From GCA-002282575 sp964606405 (GTDB taxonomy: Bacteria; Pseudomonadota; Gammaproteobacteria; Thiomicrospirales; Thiomicrospiraceae), in contig CAZSGH010000008.1 of NCBI GenBank assembly GCA_964606405.1, positions 8,138 to 72,137 on the forward strand: a stretch of 64,000 nt of DNA, given 5' to 3'. The translations under genes and the position numbers were made by a program. The notes beneath the pieces are model-generated. The model worked only from the letters and a program-made list of their open reading frames with translations. It did not search any database and was not told the origin of the DNA. How positions within the stretch are numbered: the first letter of the stretch is position 1; each line of letters opens with the position of its first letter. Shown here one piece after another: positions 24,317 through 32,646 of the stretch.

Positions 24317-25009
24317 ATGACACTTCTTCAAGCATTACAAAGCCAAGGTGTTGGTAGCCGCAAGGTGTGCTTAGCCATTATCGACGATGGCGAAGCCTTT
24401 ATTGATGGTGAAGTTTGTACCAAGCCGAAGCAAAAAGTTGACCCCGAGCGGGTCACTTTTTTATTCGAGGGAGAACTTTGCTCGTGGCAAGAGCGTGTCG
24501 TCATTATGATGCATAAACCTTTGGGTTATGAATGTTCGGCGCGTCCTCAGTTTCATCCGAGCGTATTAGAGCTGCTGCCTGCGATTTATCGGGCGCGTGG
24601 GGTTCAGCCGATTGGTCGCTTAGATGTCGATACGAGTGGGCTACTCATTTTGACTGATGACGGTCAACTGATTCATCGCGTTACCCACCCCAAACGTCAT
24701 GTACCCAAGGTGTACGAGGTGACAACGGTCGATCCGATTTCGCCCGAACAGCTTGCTGGTTTAATGTCAGAAATTGAATTAAACGATGAGCCGCGCCCTG
24801 TTCACGCGCTAGAAGTGGCCTTGCTTGATACTCATAAAGTGAAACTTGTGATCGATGAAGGACGTTACCATCAGGTACGTCGTATGTTGGCCGCTGTGGG
24901 TAATCGTGTGGATAAGTTAGAACGCACCCAGGTCGGCAATTTAAGCTTGCCAGCCGATTTGCCGGCTGGGCAGTGGGTTGCTATAGACGAGACAGAGATA
25001 GGCCTGTAA
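24317..25009 (+). CDS. rsuA: 16S rRNA pseudouridine(516) synthase
   Basis: RsuA makes pseudouridine at position 516 of 16S rRNA. The 230-residue protein has an N-terminal S4-like RNA-binding domain (about 1-55), then MMHKPLGYECSA, and the catalytic motif IGRLDVDTSGLLILTDDG with the nucleophilic Asp. RPVHALEV and EGRYHQVRRMLAAVGNRV complete the family pattern. RluB, RluE and RluF share the fold, but the length and YECS segment favour RsuA. It converges on the diguanylate cyclase gene with five bases between stops. Confidence 0.9.
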   Translation: MTLLQALQSQGVGSRKVCLAIIDDGEAFIDGEVCTKPKQKVDPERVTFLFEGELCSWQERVVIMMHKPLGYECSARPQFHPSVLELLPAIYRARGVQPIGRLDVDTSGLLILTDDGQLIHRVTHPKRHVPKVYEVTTVDPISPEQLAGLMSEIELNDEPRPVHALEVALLDTHKVKLVIDEGRYHQVRRMLAAVGNRVDKLERTQVGNLSLPADLPAGQWVAIDETEIGL

Positions 25010-25014
25010 TCGGC

Positions 25015-26295
25015 TTATTCGGCGCGATTACGGCCATTTCGTTTGGCAAGATAGAGGCGTGAGTCTGCCTCACCAATGTAATGATTAACAACCTCTTTGG
25101 TAACGAACGATAGGTTGCTGGGTTCGATGGTCGCGATACCAACACTGACGGTATAGCGAACAAGTTGATCGTCAAGGGTCAGTATTTCTTGATGACGCAC
25201 TTCATTGAGTATTTTTTGAGCAATATTCTGTGCTTCGCTTGCATTGGTTGATGGAACCAATACTAAAAACTCTTCGCCACCATAACGGAAAATAAAGTCT
25301 GACTTACGTAAGACGCGCTTAAGTATGTCGGTAAAGTTCTGAATGACCTGATCGCCAGCTAGGTGACCGTAAGTATCGTTGATGTTTTTGAAGTGGTCTA
25401 AGTCGAGCATCATTAACACACAAGTACTTTCTGTTGCCTTAGCAATTTCAATTTGCGCACTCATGATTTTATCGAGTAGGTGACGCGTGAGTACGCCTGT
25501 GAGTGGGTCTTTGTGGTACTCCGTGATCATTAGCATGTCGTTCAGAATGGCGATTTCGGCACCAATTTCTAATGAAATATAGTCCAATCGACTCATCAGA
25601 TGAATCATACTTTTGCAATTAATGCTGTCTTGTTGATGATGTGTTAAAACATCTCGTCCAAGCTGATGGAGTTGAATGTGTAAGCGTTCGACTTCTTTGA
25701 AGTGACTGGTCGATTTAATTGAAGGGATTGCTTTACCATGCAACCACTTTCCGAAGGCGCAAAGATTATGATCAAGCTCAATATTTTCAGGCAGTTCGGC
25801 ACCTTGTAGCTTGTTAATTAAGCGAATCATCCACTGTAGATGGTTTTGGTAGTGAACCAGCAGGTTTTTCTCGCTCAGATTGGCTAGGTGTGTCAGGCGA
25901 ATATGATTTTTAACCGATAATTTGCGCAAATAGTTCTGCAAATAAGCTTGACTGACTTTCTTTTCGATACGATCAAAACTTTGGTTCAGTTCGACCATGA
26001 GTAAGCAGTTTTGACCATCGGCTAATGCACCAAGCAGGGTTCTCCCTAGGGTCATCAAGTCACCATAAACAAGCGTATAAGAAATATCGTTAGCGATGCA
26101 TTCGCTCACAAAAATTTCGGTTTGTGCTTCTTCATTGTCATGGTTTAAGCTAGCAAAGAGTGCGATGATTTGTTGTTGTCGCGCTTGTTGGGCAAGCTGA
26201 TGACCTTGTGCTGTTGCACTATCACCATCCATTTGTGGATAGATGTTGTGTAGTGCTGATTCGATCAGGGGTAGGTATGCTTGCCAATCAATCAT
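25015..26295 (-). CDS. Diguanylate cyclase with a zinc-sensing CZB domain (DgcZ-like)
   Basis: A 426-residue cytoplasmic enzyme. Residues 1-140 are a helical region I cannot name. Residues about 145-215 form a chemoreceptor zinc-binding (CZB) domain: His148/His152, LCAFGKWLHG with Cys179, and ERLHIQLHQLG with His206/His210. The GGDEF domain follows, with LDLDHFKNINDTYGH, the active motif GGEEF at 339-343 and an RxxD inhibitory site at 330-333. E. coli DgcZ (YdeH) has the same CZB-GGDEF order and is inhibited by zinc, so zinc control is likely. A ribosome site is not obvious. It lies downstream of rho in the same direction, separated by 57 bases. Confidence 0.92.
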   Translation of the reverse strand: MIDWQAYLPLIESALHNIYPQMDGDSATAQGHQLAQQARQQQIIALFASLNHDNEEAQTEIFVSECIANDISYTLVYGDLMTLGRTLLGALADGQNCLLMVELNQSFDRIEKKVSQAYLQNYLRKLSVKNHIRLTHLANLSEKNLLVHYQNHLQWMIRLINKLQGAELPENIELDHNLCAFGKWLHGKAIPSIKSTSHFKEVERLHIQLHQLGRDVLTHHQQDSINCKSMIHLMSRLDYISLEIGAEIAILNDMLMITEYHKDPLTGVLTRHLLDKIMSAQIEIAKATESTCVLMMLDLDHFKNINDTYGHLAGDQVIQNFTDILKRVLRKSDFIFRYGGEEFLVLVPSTNASEAQNIAQKILNEVRHQEILTLDDQLVRYTVSVGIATIEPSNLSFVTKEVVNHYIGEADSRLYLAKRNGRNRAE

Positions 26296-26296
26296 T

Positions 26297-26353
26297 TTTA
26301 AATCCTATTGCGCGCTTCAATTGCGTTGTTGCTGCGGTACTCGGAACAGTACT
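26297..26353. repeat. Possible partial copy of the second intergenic repeat
   Basis: The short gap after rho contains TTGCGTTGTTGCTGCGGTACTCGGAACAGTACT-like sequence (shown in part), which shares TTGCGTTGTTGC and the following GCGGT.CTC with the element at 51828-51951. The match is short, and it may only be a hairpin acting as a rho-gene terminator. Confidence 0.35.
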
Positions 26354-27609
26354 TACCCTCGCTTCATCGAGTTAAAGAAGTCTTCGTTGGTTTTGCTCGC
26401 TTTGAGTTTGTCGTACAAGAACTCCATCGCTTCGACTTCGCCCATATTGCCTAAGAATTTACGGATAATCCACAGCATATTCAACTCATCTGCCTTGGTT
26501 AGCAATTCTTCACGGCGTGTGCCAGAGCGTTTGATGTTAATGGCAGGGAAGACACGACGTTCGGCAATATGACGATCCATATGGACTTCCATGTTGCCCG
26601 TACCTTTGAATTCTTCGTAGATGACATCATCCATTTTAGAGCCGGTTTCGACAAGCGCCGTGGCTAAAATGGTGAGAGATCCACCTTCTTCGATGTTACG
26701 TGCCGCACCAAAGAAACGCTTAGGACGGTGTAAAGCGTTGGCATCGACACCACCTGTTAGGATTTTGCCTGATGATGGCGCTACGGTGTTGTAAGCACGT
26801 GCTAAACGGGTGATTGAATCGAGCAGGATGATGACATCACGCTTGTGCTCAACTAAGCGCTTGGCTTTTTCGATCACCATTTCGGCAACCTGTACATGAC
26901 GACTGGCGGGTTCGTCGAATGTCGAAGCAATCACTTCGCCACGCACGGTGCGTTGCATTTCGGTGACTTCCTCTGGGCGCTCGTCGATGAGCAGCACAAT
27001 TAAGTAGGCATCGGGATGATTGATGGCAATCGAATGTGCGATGTTTTGCAACATCATGGTTTTACCCGCTTTAGGCGGCGCGACAATCAAACCACGTTGT
27101 CCTTTACCAAAGGGTGCAACTAAGTCGATGACGCGCGCGGTAATGTCTTCGGTCGAGCCATTACCAATTTCCATGCGTAAGCGCTTGTTGGCGTGTAACG
27201 GGGTTAGGTTTTCGAACAAAATCTTGTGCTGTGCCACTTCTGGTGGTTCGAAGTTGATGCTATCAACTTTTAACAAGGCAAAATAGCGCTCGCCATCTTT
27301 TGGTGTGCGGATGCGACCCGATACCGTATCGCCTTGACGTAAACCAAAACGACGAATTTGGCTCGGCGACACATAAAGGTCGTCGGGACCTGATAGGTAG
27401 GTGCTTTCTTCTGTACGCAGGAAGCCAAAGCCATCGGGGAGAATTTCGAGCACGCCTGAACCTGAAATATCTTCGCCTTTTTTGGCGTGGTCTTTAAGTA
27501 GGGCAAAAATGATATCTTGCTTACGTCCACGGGTCAGTTCGAGACCAAGGCTGTTAGCAATTTCTTGTAATTCGGAGATATGACGTTTTTTGAGTTCGTT
27601 GAGGTTCAT
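26353..27609 (-). CDS. rho: Transcription termination factor Rho
   Basis: Rho is the hexameric RNA helicase that terminates untranslated transcripts. The 418 residues match the E. coli protein (419). MNLNELKKRHISELQ starts the N-terminal helical domain; the RNA-binding cold-shock-like fold contains LPDGFGFLR; Walker A is PPKAGKTMM, Walker B follows in VIILLDSITRLARAYN, and the secondary RNA-binding Q-loop and R-loop appear in VPSSGKILTGGVD-type sequence. trxA lies upstream in the same direction, with a dispersed repeat in the 224-base gap; the trxA-rho order is conserved in proteobacteria. Autoregulation by attenuation in the leader is known in E. coli but not visible here. Confidence 0.98.
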   Translation of the reverse strand: MNLNELKKRHISELQEIANSLGLELTRGRKQDIIFALLKDHAKKGEDISGSGVLEILPDGFGFLRTEESTYLSGPDDLYVSPSQIRRFGLRQGDTVSGRIRTPKDGERYFALLKVDSINFEPPEVAQHKILFENLTPLHANKRLRMEIGNGSTEDITARVIDLVAPFGKGQRGLIVAPPKAGKTMMLQNIAHSIAINHPDAYLIVLLIDERPEEVTEMQRTVRGEVIASTFDEPASRHVQVAEMVIEKAKRLVEHKRDVIILLDSITRLARAYNTVAPSSGKILTGGVDANALHRPKRFFGAARNIEEGGSLTILATALVETGSKMDDVIYEEFKGTGNMEVHMDRHIAERRVFPAINIKRSGTRREELLTKADELNMLWIIRKFLGNMGEVEAMEFLYDKLKASKTNEDFFNSMKRG

Positions 27610-27668
27610 TCGGGTGCTTTTAATTCAGATAAGGAGGGAGGAAAGATGTGACGACCATGAAAGGGAGC

Positions 27669-27806
27669 TACTAAAAACCGCACTTGATGCAGTTTTTAGT
27701 ATTCCCAACATTGTTTTTGGCAGGTGGAAGGGAATTAATTAACAAGTACATGTGCTTATTTTAAATCCCTTCCTCCAGACCCCTAACCCATACGGATTTT
27801 TAGAGG
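27669..27806 (+). repeat. Dispersed inverted-repeat element
   Basis: Full-length copy between trxA and rho: TACTAAAAACCGCACTTG, small hairpin, GCAGGTGGAAGGG, core with TTAACAAGTACATG, TCCCTTCCTCCAGACCCC and CGGATTTTTAGAGG. It lies within the probable trxA-rho transcript, or between two transcripts. Confidence 0.88.
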
Positions 27807-27833
27807 CAAACAAAAATCATCGCGTAAAAAAGG

Positions 27834-28163
27834 TTAGGCAAGGTTGTTGTTTAAGAAATCGACTAATTGAGATTTAGACAGAGCACCAACACGCGTTGCG
27901 GCAACTTCGCCATTTTTTAACAACATCAATGTTGGGATGCCACGCACACCAAACTTGGGCGGTTGTGCTGGGTTTTCGTCGATGTTCAGTTTGGCAACAG
28001 TCACTTTACCTTCGAATTCTTTAGATACTTCGTCCAGAATCGGTGCAATCATTTTGCATGGACCACACCACGGCGCCCAAAAGTCGAGTAAAACAGGCAA
28101 GGCAGCATTAACAACGTCGTGTTCAAAAGTTGCGTCGGTTGTGTGGACAATTAGATCGCTCAT
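27834..28163 (-). CDS. trxA: Thioredoxin 1
   Basis: The 109-residue cytoplasmic disulfide reductase has the active-site WCGPCKM with Cys33 and Cys36, and RGIPTLMLLKNG with the cis-proline loop. GEVAATRVGALSKSQL ends the fold. All match E. coli TrxA, apart from the neutral change PAQPPKFGV. GGGAGACCT just upstream is the ribosome site. It precedes rho in the conserved order. The 160 bases upstream, to ychJ, hold a likely promoter region but no other recognisable feature. Confidence 0.97.
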   Translation of the reverse strand: MSDLIVHTTDATFEHDVVNAALPVLLDFWAPWCGPCKMIAPILDEVSKEFEGKVTVAKLNIDENPAQPPKFGVRGIPTLMLLKNGEVAATRVGALSKSQLVDFLNNNLA

Positions 28164-28322
28164 GAAGGTCTCCCTATGGGGTGCTTGATAATGAATTGAG
28201 TGAGATGCTTGCCTTAGGCAAAGCGGAGAATATTGGCAATTGCATCGAATGCAATAAAGTTATATTGCGATTTTTACAGCATTTGCAGTGTAATTGCAAG
28301 AAGAAAATGATATCTGTGCATT

Positions 28323-28694
28323 TTAAATGCCTTTTACATAAACCCAGCGTCCTTTTTCGCGCGCAAACTGACTGGTTTCGTGTAGCTGGTGGGTGGTTCC
28401 ATTCGTTTCTTGCCAGTGGGCGATAAATTCGACGATCCCTGTGCTGTCGTTGATGTCGCCTGCTTCGGTTCGAATAACTGTCAGTCCCGTCCATTGTGTT
28501 GGCGCGAGCTGGTTCAGGCTATTTTGTGAGGGGCGTGTTGCCGCAGACCATGTTCGGTGTAGGTAGGCACCATCGCGCCTGACGTAGGCGGTGTAGCGTG
28601 AGCGCATCAGGGCTTGGGCTGTCGGTGCTGCTTTGCCCTGTAAATAGGGCTTGCAGCACTGCGAAAAGTCGAGCTCTGAGCCACAAAAACACAT
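28323..28694 (-). CDS. ychJ: YchJ-family SEC-C motif protein (UPF0225)
   Basis: A 123-residue protein of the YchJ family. The N-terminal CFCGSELDFSQCCKPYL is the zinc-binding SEC-C-like motif (C-x-C-x8-CC), followed by AQALMRSRYTAYVRRDGAYL and the C-terminal cystatin-like/NTF2-like part with IVEFIAHWQE and HETSQFAREKGRWVYVKG. The molecular role is unknown. The E. coli protein has a second SEC-C motif at the C terminus that is absent here. Its ATG is one base after the stop of the large GGDEF-EAL gene, so the two are probably co-transcribed. Confidence 0.9.
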   Translation of the reverse strand: MCFCGSELDFSQCCKPYLQGKAAPTAQALMRSRYTAYVRRDGAYLHRTWSAATRPSQNSLNQLAPTQWTGLTVIRTEAGDINDSTGIVEFIAHWQETNGTTHQLHETSQFAREKGRWVYVKGI

Positions 28695-28695
28695 C

Positions 28696-31494
28696 TTAGA
28701 TACCTCGCCGAGCTAACAAAAGCGCTTTAAAGTCATCGAATACTAGGGGTTTAGAGAGTAAATAACCCTGAATCTTAATGTCTTCGCCCACTTCTGTCAG
28801 CGCAGCGAGTTGTTCGGCTGTTTCCACGCCCTCGGCAACCACTTCGATGCCCATGCTTTGTGCTAATCCGTGCGTAAATACCACGATGCTGCGACTGTTG
28901 TCATTTTCAATCATGTTAGCAATAAAGCGCTGATCAATCTTAACTTCGGCGGGCGATATTTTTTGCATGTAGCTTAGGCAAGAGTAGCCCGTTCCAAAGT
29001 CGTCGACCGAAATACGGTAGCCATAAGATCTCAGTGCGGCAAGCGTATTCAGTGCCATGCTTTCGTTGTGCATAACAGCAGACTCGGTTACTTCAATCAT
29101 GATATGTTCGGCAGGTACGCCATAAAGTGCCAAAATCTTATGAATATTGGATGCAAGGTTCGCCTCGACTAATTGACGTGCGGAACAATTAATAGAAATC
29201 GGAACCATATGGCAGCCAGCAGCGCTCAGTTGTTGATAAGCGCGTGCAACGGCATCGACCACCCAAATGCCGAGTTGGACAATTTGTCCCGTTTCTTCGG
29301 CAATCGGGATAAATTCGCCAGGACTAATGTTGCCAAGTTGGTCGTCGTGCCAACGAATCAGAGCCTCTGCGCTAAGCATGGTTTTGCCATCGGTATGATA
29401 TTGTGGCTGAAATGCCATGTATAGCCCTAGTCCTTGACGAGATAGGCTATGACGTAAGGCATTGTCAATTCTCATGAATCGGGCGACATCGGTGTGCATG
29501 CCCCCTTCGTAAAAGCGATAGAGGTTGCTGCCTTCGTGTTTGGCTTGGTACATGGCGGTATCCGCACAGCGTAGCAGTTGTTCGACATTCTGACCGTCGT
29601 TAGGATAAAGTGCAACGCCTGCGCTCATGCTCAGATGGTGTGGTGAGTTATTAATCATGAAGGGGCGTTGCAAGCTGGCAATCAATCGCTTGATCAGTTC
29701 GCTAATGTGTTGATAGTCATTCGTCGGTAATACAACAACAAACTCATCTCCTCCCCAGCGAGCAAGCAGATAGTCGTTACGCATTTCTTGTTTAAATCGA
29801 GTGGCGGTTTCGAGCAGTACCTGATCGCCAATAGGATGTCCAAGGCTATCGTTGATGTGTTTGAATTTATCCAAGTCGATAAAAATGAGTGCTAATCCAT
29901 TGTGTTTGATGTTGTTTTCTGCAATTAATGTATTGGTTTTGAGTTGCATGAGGTGGCGATTGGGCAGGTCGGTTAAGACATCGTAGTTGGCAAGGTGAAC
30001 GAGGCGCTGTTCGTTAGCTTTCTTTTCACTAATGTCGTCGAAGATGCCAATGTAATGAGCGATGTTGCCCTGGGCATCTTTTAACGTGTGGATCATTAAC
30101 CATTCGGGATAAATCTCACCAGATTTTTTGCGATTCCAGATTTCTCCCTGCCAGTTACCGTTTTCAGAAAGCGCCTCACGTATTTGACGGTAGAATGTTT
30201 TATCTTGTCGCCCAGAGCTGAGCAGCTTGGGGTTTTTGCCAACAGTTTCTTCTGAGCTATAGCCTGTGATTTTTTGAAACGCTTTGTTTGTACGAATAAT
30301 TTTTTGGTTAGCATCGGTAATGATAATGCCTTGGGTGCTGTCTTCAAAAACGCGACTGGCGAGTAATAGTTCGGCATTATTGGATTGTAAGCGCGTAACC
30401 AAATCTGACAGGTTGCTCGCTAACACTGATAGCTCATCTTTCCCTGTTGGTTTGGGTAAGGTTACCGACAGATTGTTATGCGAAATGTGTTCTGCGGCTT
30501 CGCTAATGTGTTCGAGTGGTCGCAGTTGGCGTGAGATAACATTAGATATGAGCAGCATAAAGATCAGGGCACCAGCCGTCGTGAGTCCTGCAATAGTCCA
30601 GCTGAGTTGTTTGGCGCTGGCAAAGGCGGTGGCTTCTGCTTTGCGGGCGACGACAGTCCAGCCCATGCCAGAGTAGTCGGCAAAGCCTGTTTCTTTAACC
30701 GCTGTGGTGAGGTAACGCACGCCATTTTGCCAAGCTTCAATTTGTGTACTAGGTTGACCTTCTTTACTTTGATTAACGCTCACCAAACCGCTCAAATCGA
30801 CGGCAAGAGAAGGCAATTCTGGGGTTCCCATGAGTACCTTTCCATCTCGATTGAGTACGATAAGATCAAGTTGCTGTTTGCTGAGTTGGTCTAAAATGCG
30901 GTTGCGTGCTTCGAAAGCCCAGTCCAAACTGAGGTGTCCGCAAATAACGCCCAAAAATTGCCCATTATCGTCGTGCAGTGGGGCAGAAATATCGACAAGA
31001 CGCAAAGGCAAGTCATCCCATTTGGGCTTAGGCATGAGTTTGGCGAGTAAAAAAGCGTCGTGCGCATCACCAAAGTGTAAGCTTTGTGAGCCGAGCAAAA
31101 ACCAATCGCGTTTGGCAACACTTTTACCCACAAGCACCCCATCGGTTCCGACCAAAATATTACCTTCGGTGTCAGTAATACCAATCCATGCATAGTAAGG
31201 ATAGGACGCTCGAATGCTGTCTAAAATGGCTTGTTTTTTGGTAACAGATACTGTGCCGTCTTTGAGCATGTCACGTTGAGCAAGAAACTTGATTTCGCCA
31301 CCACGTGTGCTCATGTCTTGGTCGAGACGTGACATCATTGTTGTGGCTACTTGCTCTAGCAAAGCAGTTTGGTCTTGTTCGATTTGTGTGCGATTGAGTT
31401 GACCAACAAAATGGTTGATGACCAGTGCAAGAAGGAGCGTCATCAATGCAATCATTAATGAAAGACGCGTTTTTAATCGATAAAGGGAGAACAT
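28696..31494 (-). CDS. Membrane receptor with sensor, HAMP, PAS, GGDEF and EAL domains
   Basis: A 932-residue c-di-GMP enzyme. It has a membrane segment near residues 10-30, a periplasmic dCache-like sensor with YPYYAWIGITDTEGNILVGTDG-type sequence (shortened here), a second membrane segment near 300, HAMP, PAS (GIIITDANQKIIRTNKAF), GGDEF and EAL. The motifs ARWGGDEFVVVL and SAEALIRW are intact, with SINCSARQL, IEVTESAVM, SVDDFGTGYSCLSY, VKIDQRFI and VAEGVET, so both halves may be active. I use ATG 31494, with AGGAGG four bases before it, because the longer frame runs into queF. It is followed by ychJ and preceded by queF on the same strand. Confidence 0.92.
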   Translation of the reverse strand: MFSLYRLKTRLSLMIALMTLLLALVINHFVGQLNRTQIEQDQTALLEQVATTMMSRLDQDMSTRGGEIKFLAQRDMLKDGTVSVTKKQAILDSIRASYPYYAWIGITDTEGNILVGTDGVLVGKSVAKRDWFLLGSQSLHFGDAHDAFLLAKLMPKPKWDDLPLRLVDISAPLHDDNGQFLGVICGHLSLDWAFEARNRILDQLSKQQLDLIVLNRDGKVLMGTPELPSLAVDLSGLVSVNQSKEGQPSTQIEAWQNGVRYLTTAVKETGFADYSGMGWTVVARKAEATAFASAKQLSWTIAGLTTAGALIFMLLISNVISRQLRPLEHISEAAEHISHNNLSVTLPKPTGKDELSVLASNLSDLVTRLQSNNAELLLASRVFEDSTQGIIITDANQKIIRTNKAFQKITGYSSEETVGKNPKLLSSGRQDKTFYRQIREALSENGNWQGEIWNRKKSGEIYPEWLMIHTLKDAQGNIAHYIGIFDDISEKKANEQRLVHLANYDVLTDLPNRHLMQLKTNTLIAENNIKHNGLALIFIDLDKFKHINDSLGHPIGDQVLLETATRFKQEMRNDYLLARWGGDEFVVVLPTNDYQHISELIKRLIASLQRPFMINNSPHHLSMSAGVALYPNDGQNVEQLLRCADTAMYQAKHEGSNLYRFYEGGMHTDVARFMRIDNALRHSLSRQGLGLYMAFQPQYHTDGKTMLSAEALIRWHDDQLGNISPGEFIPIAEETGQIVQLGIWVVDAVARAYQQLSAAGCHMVPISINCSARQLVEANLASNIHKILALYGVPAEHIMIEVTESAVMHNESMALNTLAALRSYGYRISVDDFGTGYSCLSYMQKISPAEVKIDQRFIANMIENDNSRSIVVFTHGLAQSMGIEVVAEGVETAEQLAALTEVGEDIKIQGYLLSKPLVFDDFKALLLARRGI

Positions 31495-31573
31495 AGCCCC
31501 TCCTATTTTGTATTGTTTTTTATCAACAGGGAGCTTTTTTATCTCGATCTCTGCTGGTAAATTAACACAAAAA

Positions 31574-32386
31574 TTACTGTCTTGCCAGCCTCGGCATGTC
31601 GACCCATGCATGCGCGTGAGGATCGCTGGTGCGCCACGGGTTAATATCGAGTCCGCCGCGGCGCACATAGCGCGCATAAACCAATAGCTTTTCGGGTTTA
31701 AATATCTGCCAGATGTCGCTGTAAATGCTTTCGACACAGTGCTCATGAAAGCCTTGATGATCACGATAAGAAACGATGTAGGCGAGTAGGCTCTCTGCAG
31801 CGGGTAGATGTCGGGCTTGTATGTCGATGACAATGCTGCCCCAGTCGGGTTGTCCTGTTACAGGGCAGTTCGATTTAAGCAGGTGGCTATGCCAGCAAGC
31901 ATTACCGCTGAGGTGGCCGGTTTGCAGTAGGGTTGCATCGGGTTGATAGCGGTCGATAGAAACCGTTAGATTGTCTAAGCAAATGCCTGGTAAATTGCCA
32001 ATAGAAAGGGCGTTAACAGCATGAATTCGCATCGAAACAATCGCGCCAGCACAAGCCGATAGGTCGTGCGTTATTTGTGTTATCAAGTCGCTTTGGTTGG
32101 CAAAGCGATGGGCATTGAGTGAGTTTAAATAGAGCTTAAAGGATTTGGATTCGATAATATTCGGGCTGTTCGCAGGAATGCTGAATTCGGCAATGGCAAC
32201 CTGTGGCAAACCTTGCGCGTTGAGCCAAGAGAGTTCGTAGCCTGTCCAAATATCGACCCCATGCAATGGGCTTGGCGATAAGTATTGCCGATTTTCGCTG
32301 CGTGGCACGGCAAACAGTAAACTGGCATCGTATTGGGTTGGGTACTGGGTATGATGTCCCAGTTGACTATTTTCGATGTGTGACAT
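31574..32386 (-). CDS. queF: NADPH-dependent 7-cyano-7-deazaguanine reductase
   Basis: QueF reduces preQ0 to preQ1 in queuosine synthesis. The 270-residue product is the long, bimodular type, as in E. coli (282). The substrate motif ESKSFKLYLNSLN and the catalytic Cys in SNCPVTGQPDWG, with the Asp seven residues later, are present, as are EFHEHCVE-like HEHCVESIYSD and RRGGLDINPWR. No preQ1 riboswitch is evident in the short leader. It lies 79 bases upstream of the GGDEF-EAL gene in the same direction. Confidence 0.96.
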   Translation of the reverse strand: MSHIENSQLGHHTQYPTQYDASLLFAVPRSENRQYLSPSPLHGVDIWTGYELSWLNAQGLPQVAIAEFSIPANSPNIIESKSFKLYLNSLNAHRFANQSDLITQITHDLSACAGAIVSMRIHAVNALSIGNLPGICLDNLTVSIDRYQPDATLLQTGHLSGNACWHSHLLKSNCPVTGQPDWGSIVIDIQARHLPAAESLLAYIVSYRDHQGFHEHCVESIYSDIWQIFKPEKLLVYARYVRRGGLDINPWRTSDPHAHAWVDMPRLARQ

Positions 32387-32441
32387 GGAGACCTTTTCTC
32401 TTCGTATTTTTTAGCGATGTCTTATTGTAGACGATTGAGAA

Positions 32442-32579
32442 GCGCTAAAAACCTCGTAGTACTCTATTTTTAGCGCTTCCAAGATTGTTTTTCTCTGGTG
32501 GAAGGGATTAACTAAAATAGTTATATGTTATTTCAGTTTTCCCCTTCCCCCAGCCCCCCCTTCCTGTTATGGTTTTTAT
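32442..32579 (+). repeat. Dispersed inverted-repeat element
   Basis: Copy with GCGCTAAAAACCTCGTAGT, small hairpin ending TTTTTAGCGC, CTCTGGTGGAAGGG, core TTATATGTTATT, CCCCTTCCCCCAGCCCCCCC and GGTTTTTATA. It fills much of the 260-base divergent gap between queF and selO; a selO promoter with TTGATC/TTGATT-type boxes may lie behind it. Confidence 0.85.
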
Positions 32580-32646
32580 ATGTCACTAAGCTTTTAGTTT
32601 TGATTAATAACTTGATCTGAGTCAAGTTTTGCGTCATGATGACACC

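Noticed and set aside
31495..31833. Longer start for the GGDEF-EAL gene, overlapping queF
   Set aside because: The extra residues are a shadow of queF; AGGAGG lies four bases before the ATG at 31494, which is followed at once by the first membrane segment.
32387..32646. A preQ1 riboswitch before queF
   Set aside because: The short queF leader has no recognisable aptamer; most of the gap is a dispersed repeat.
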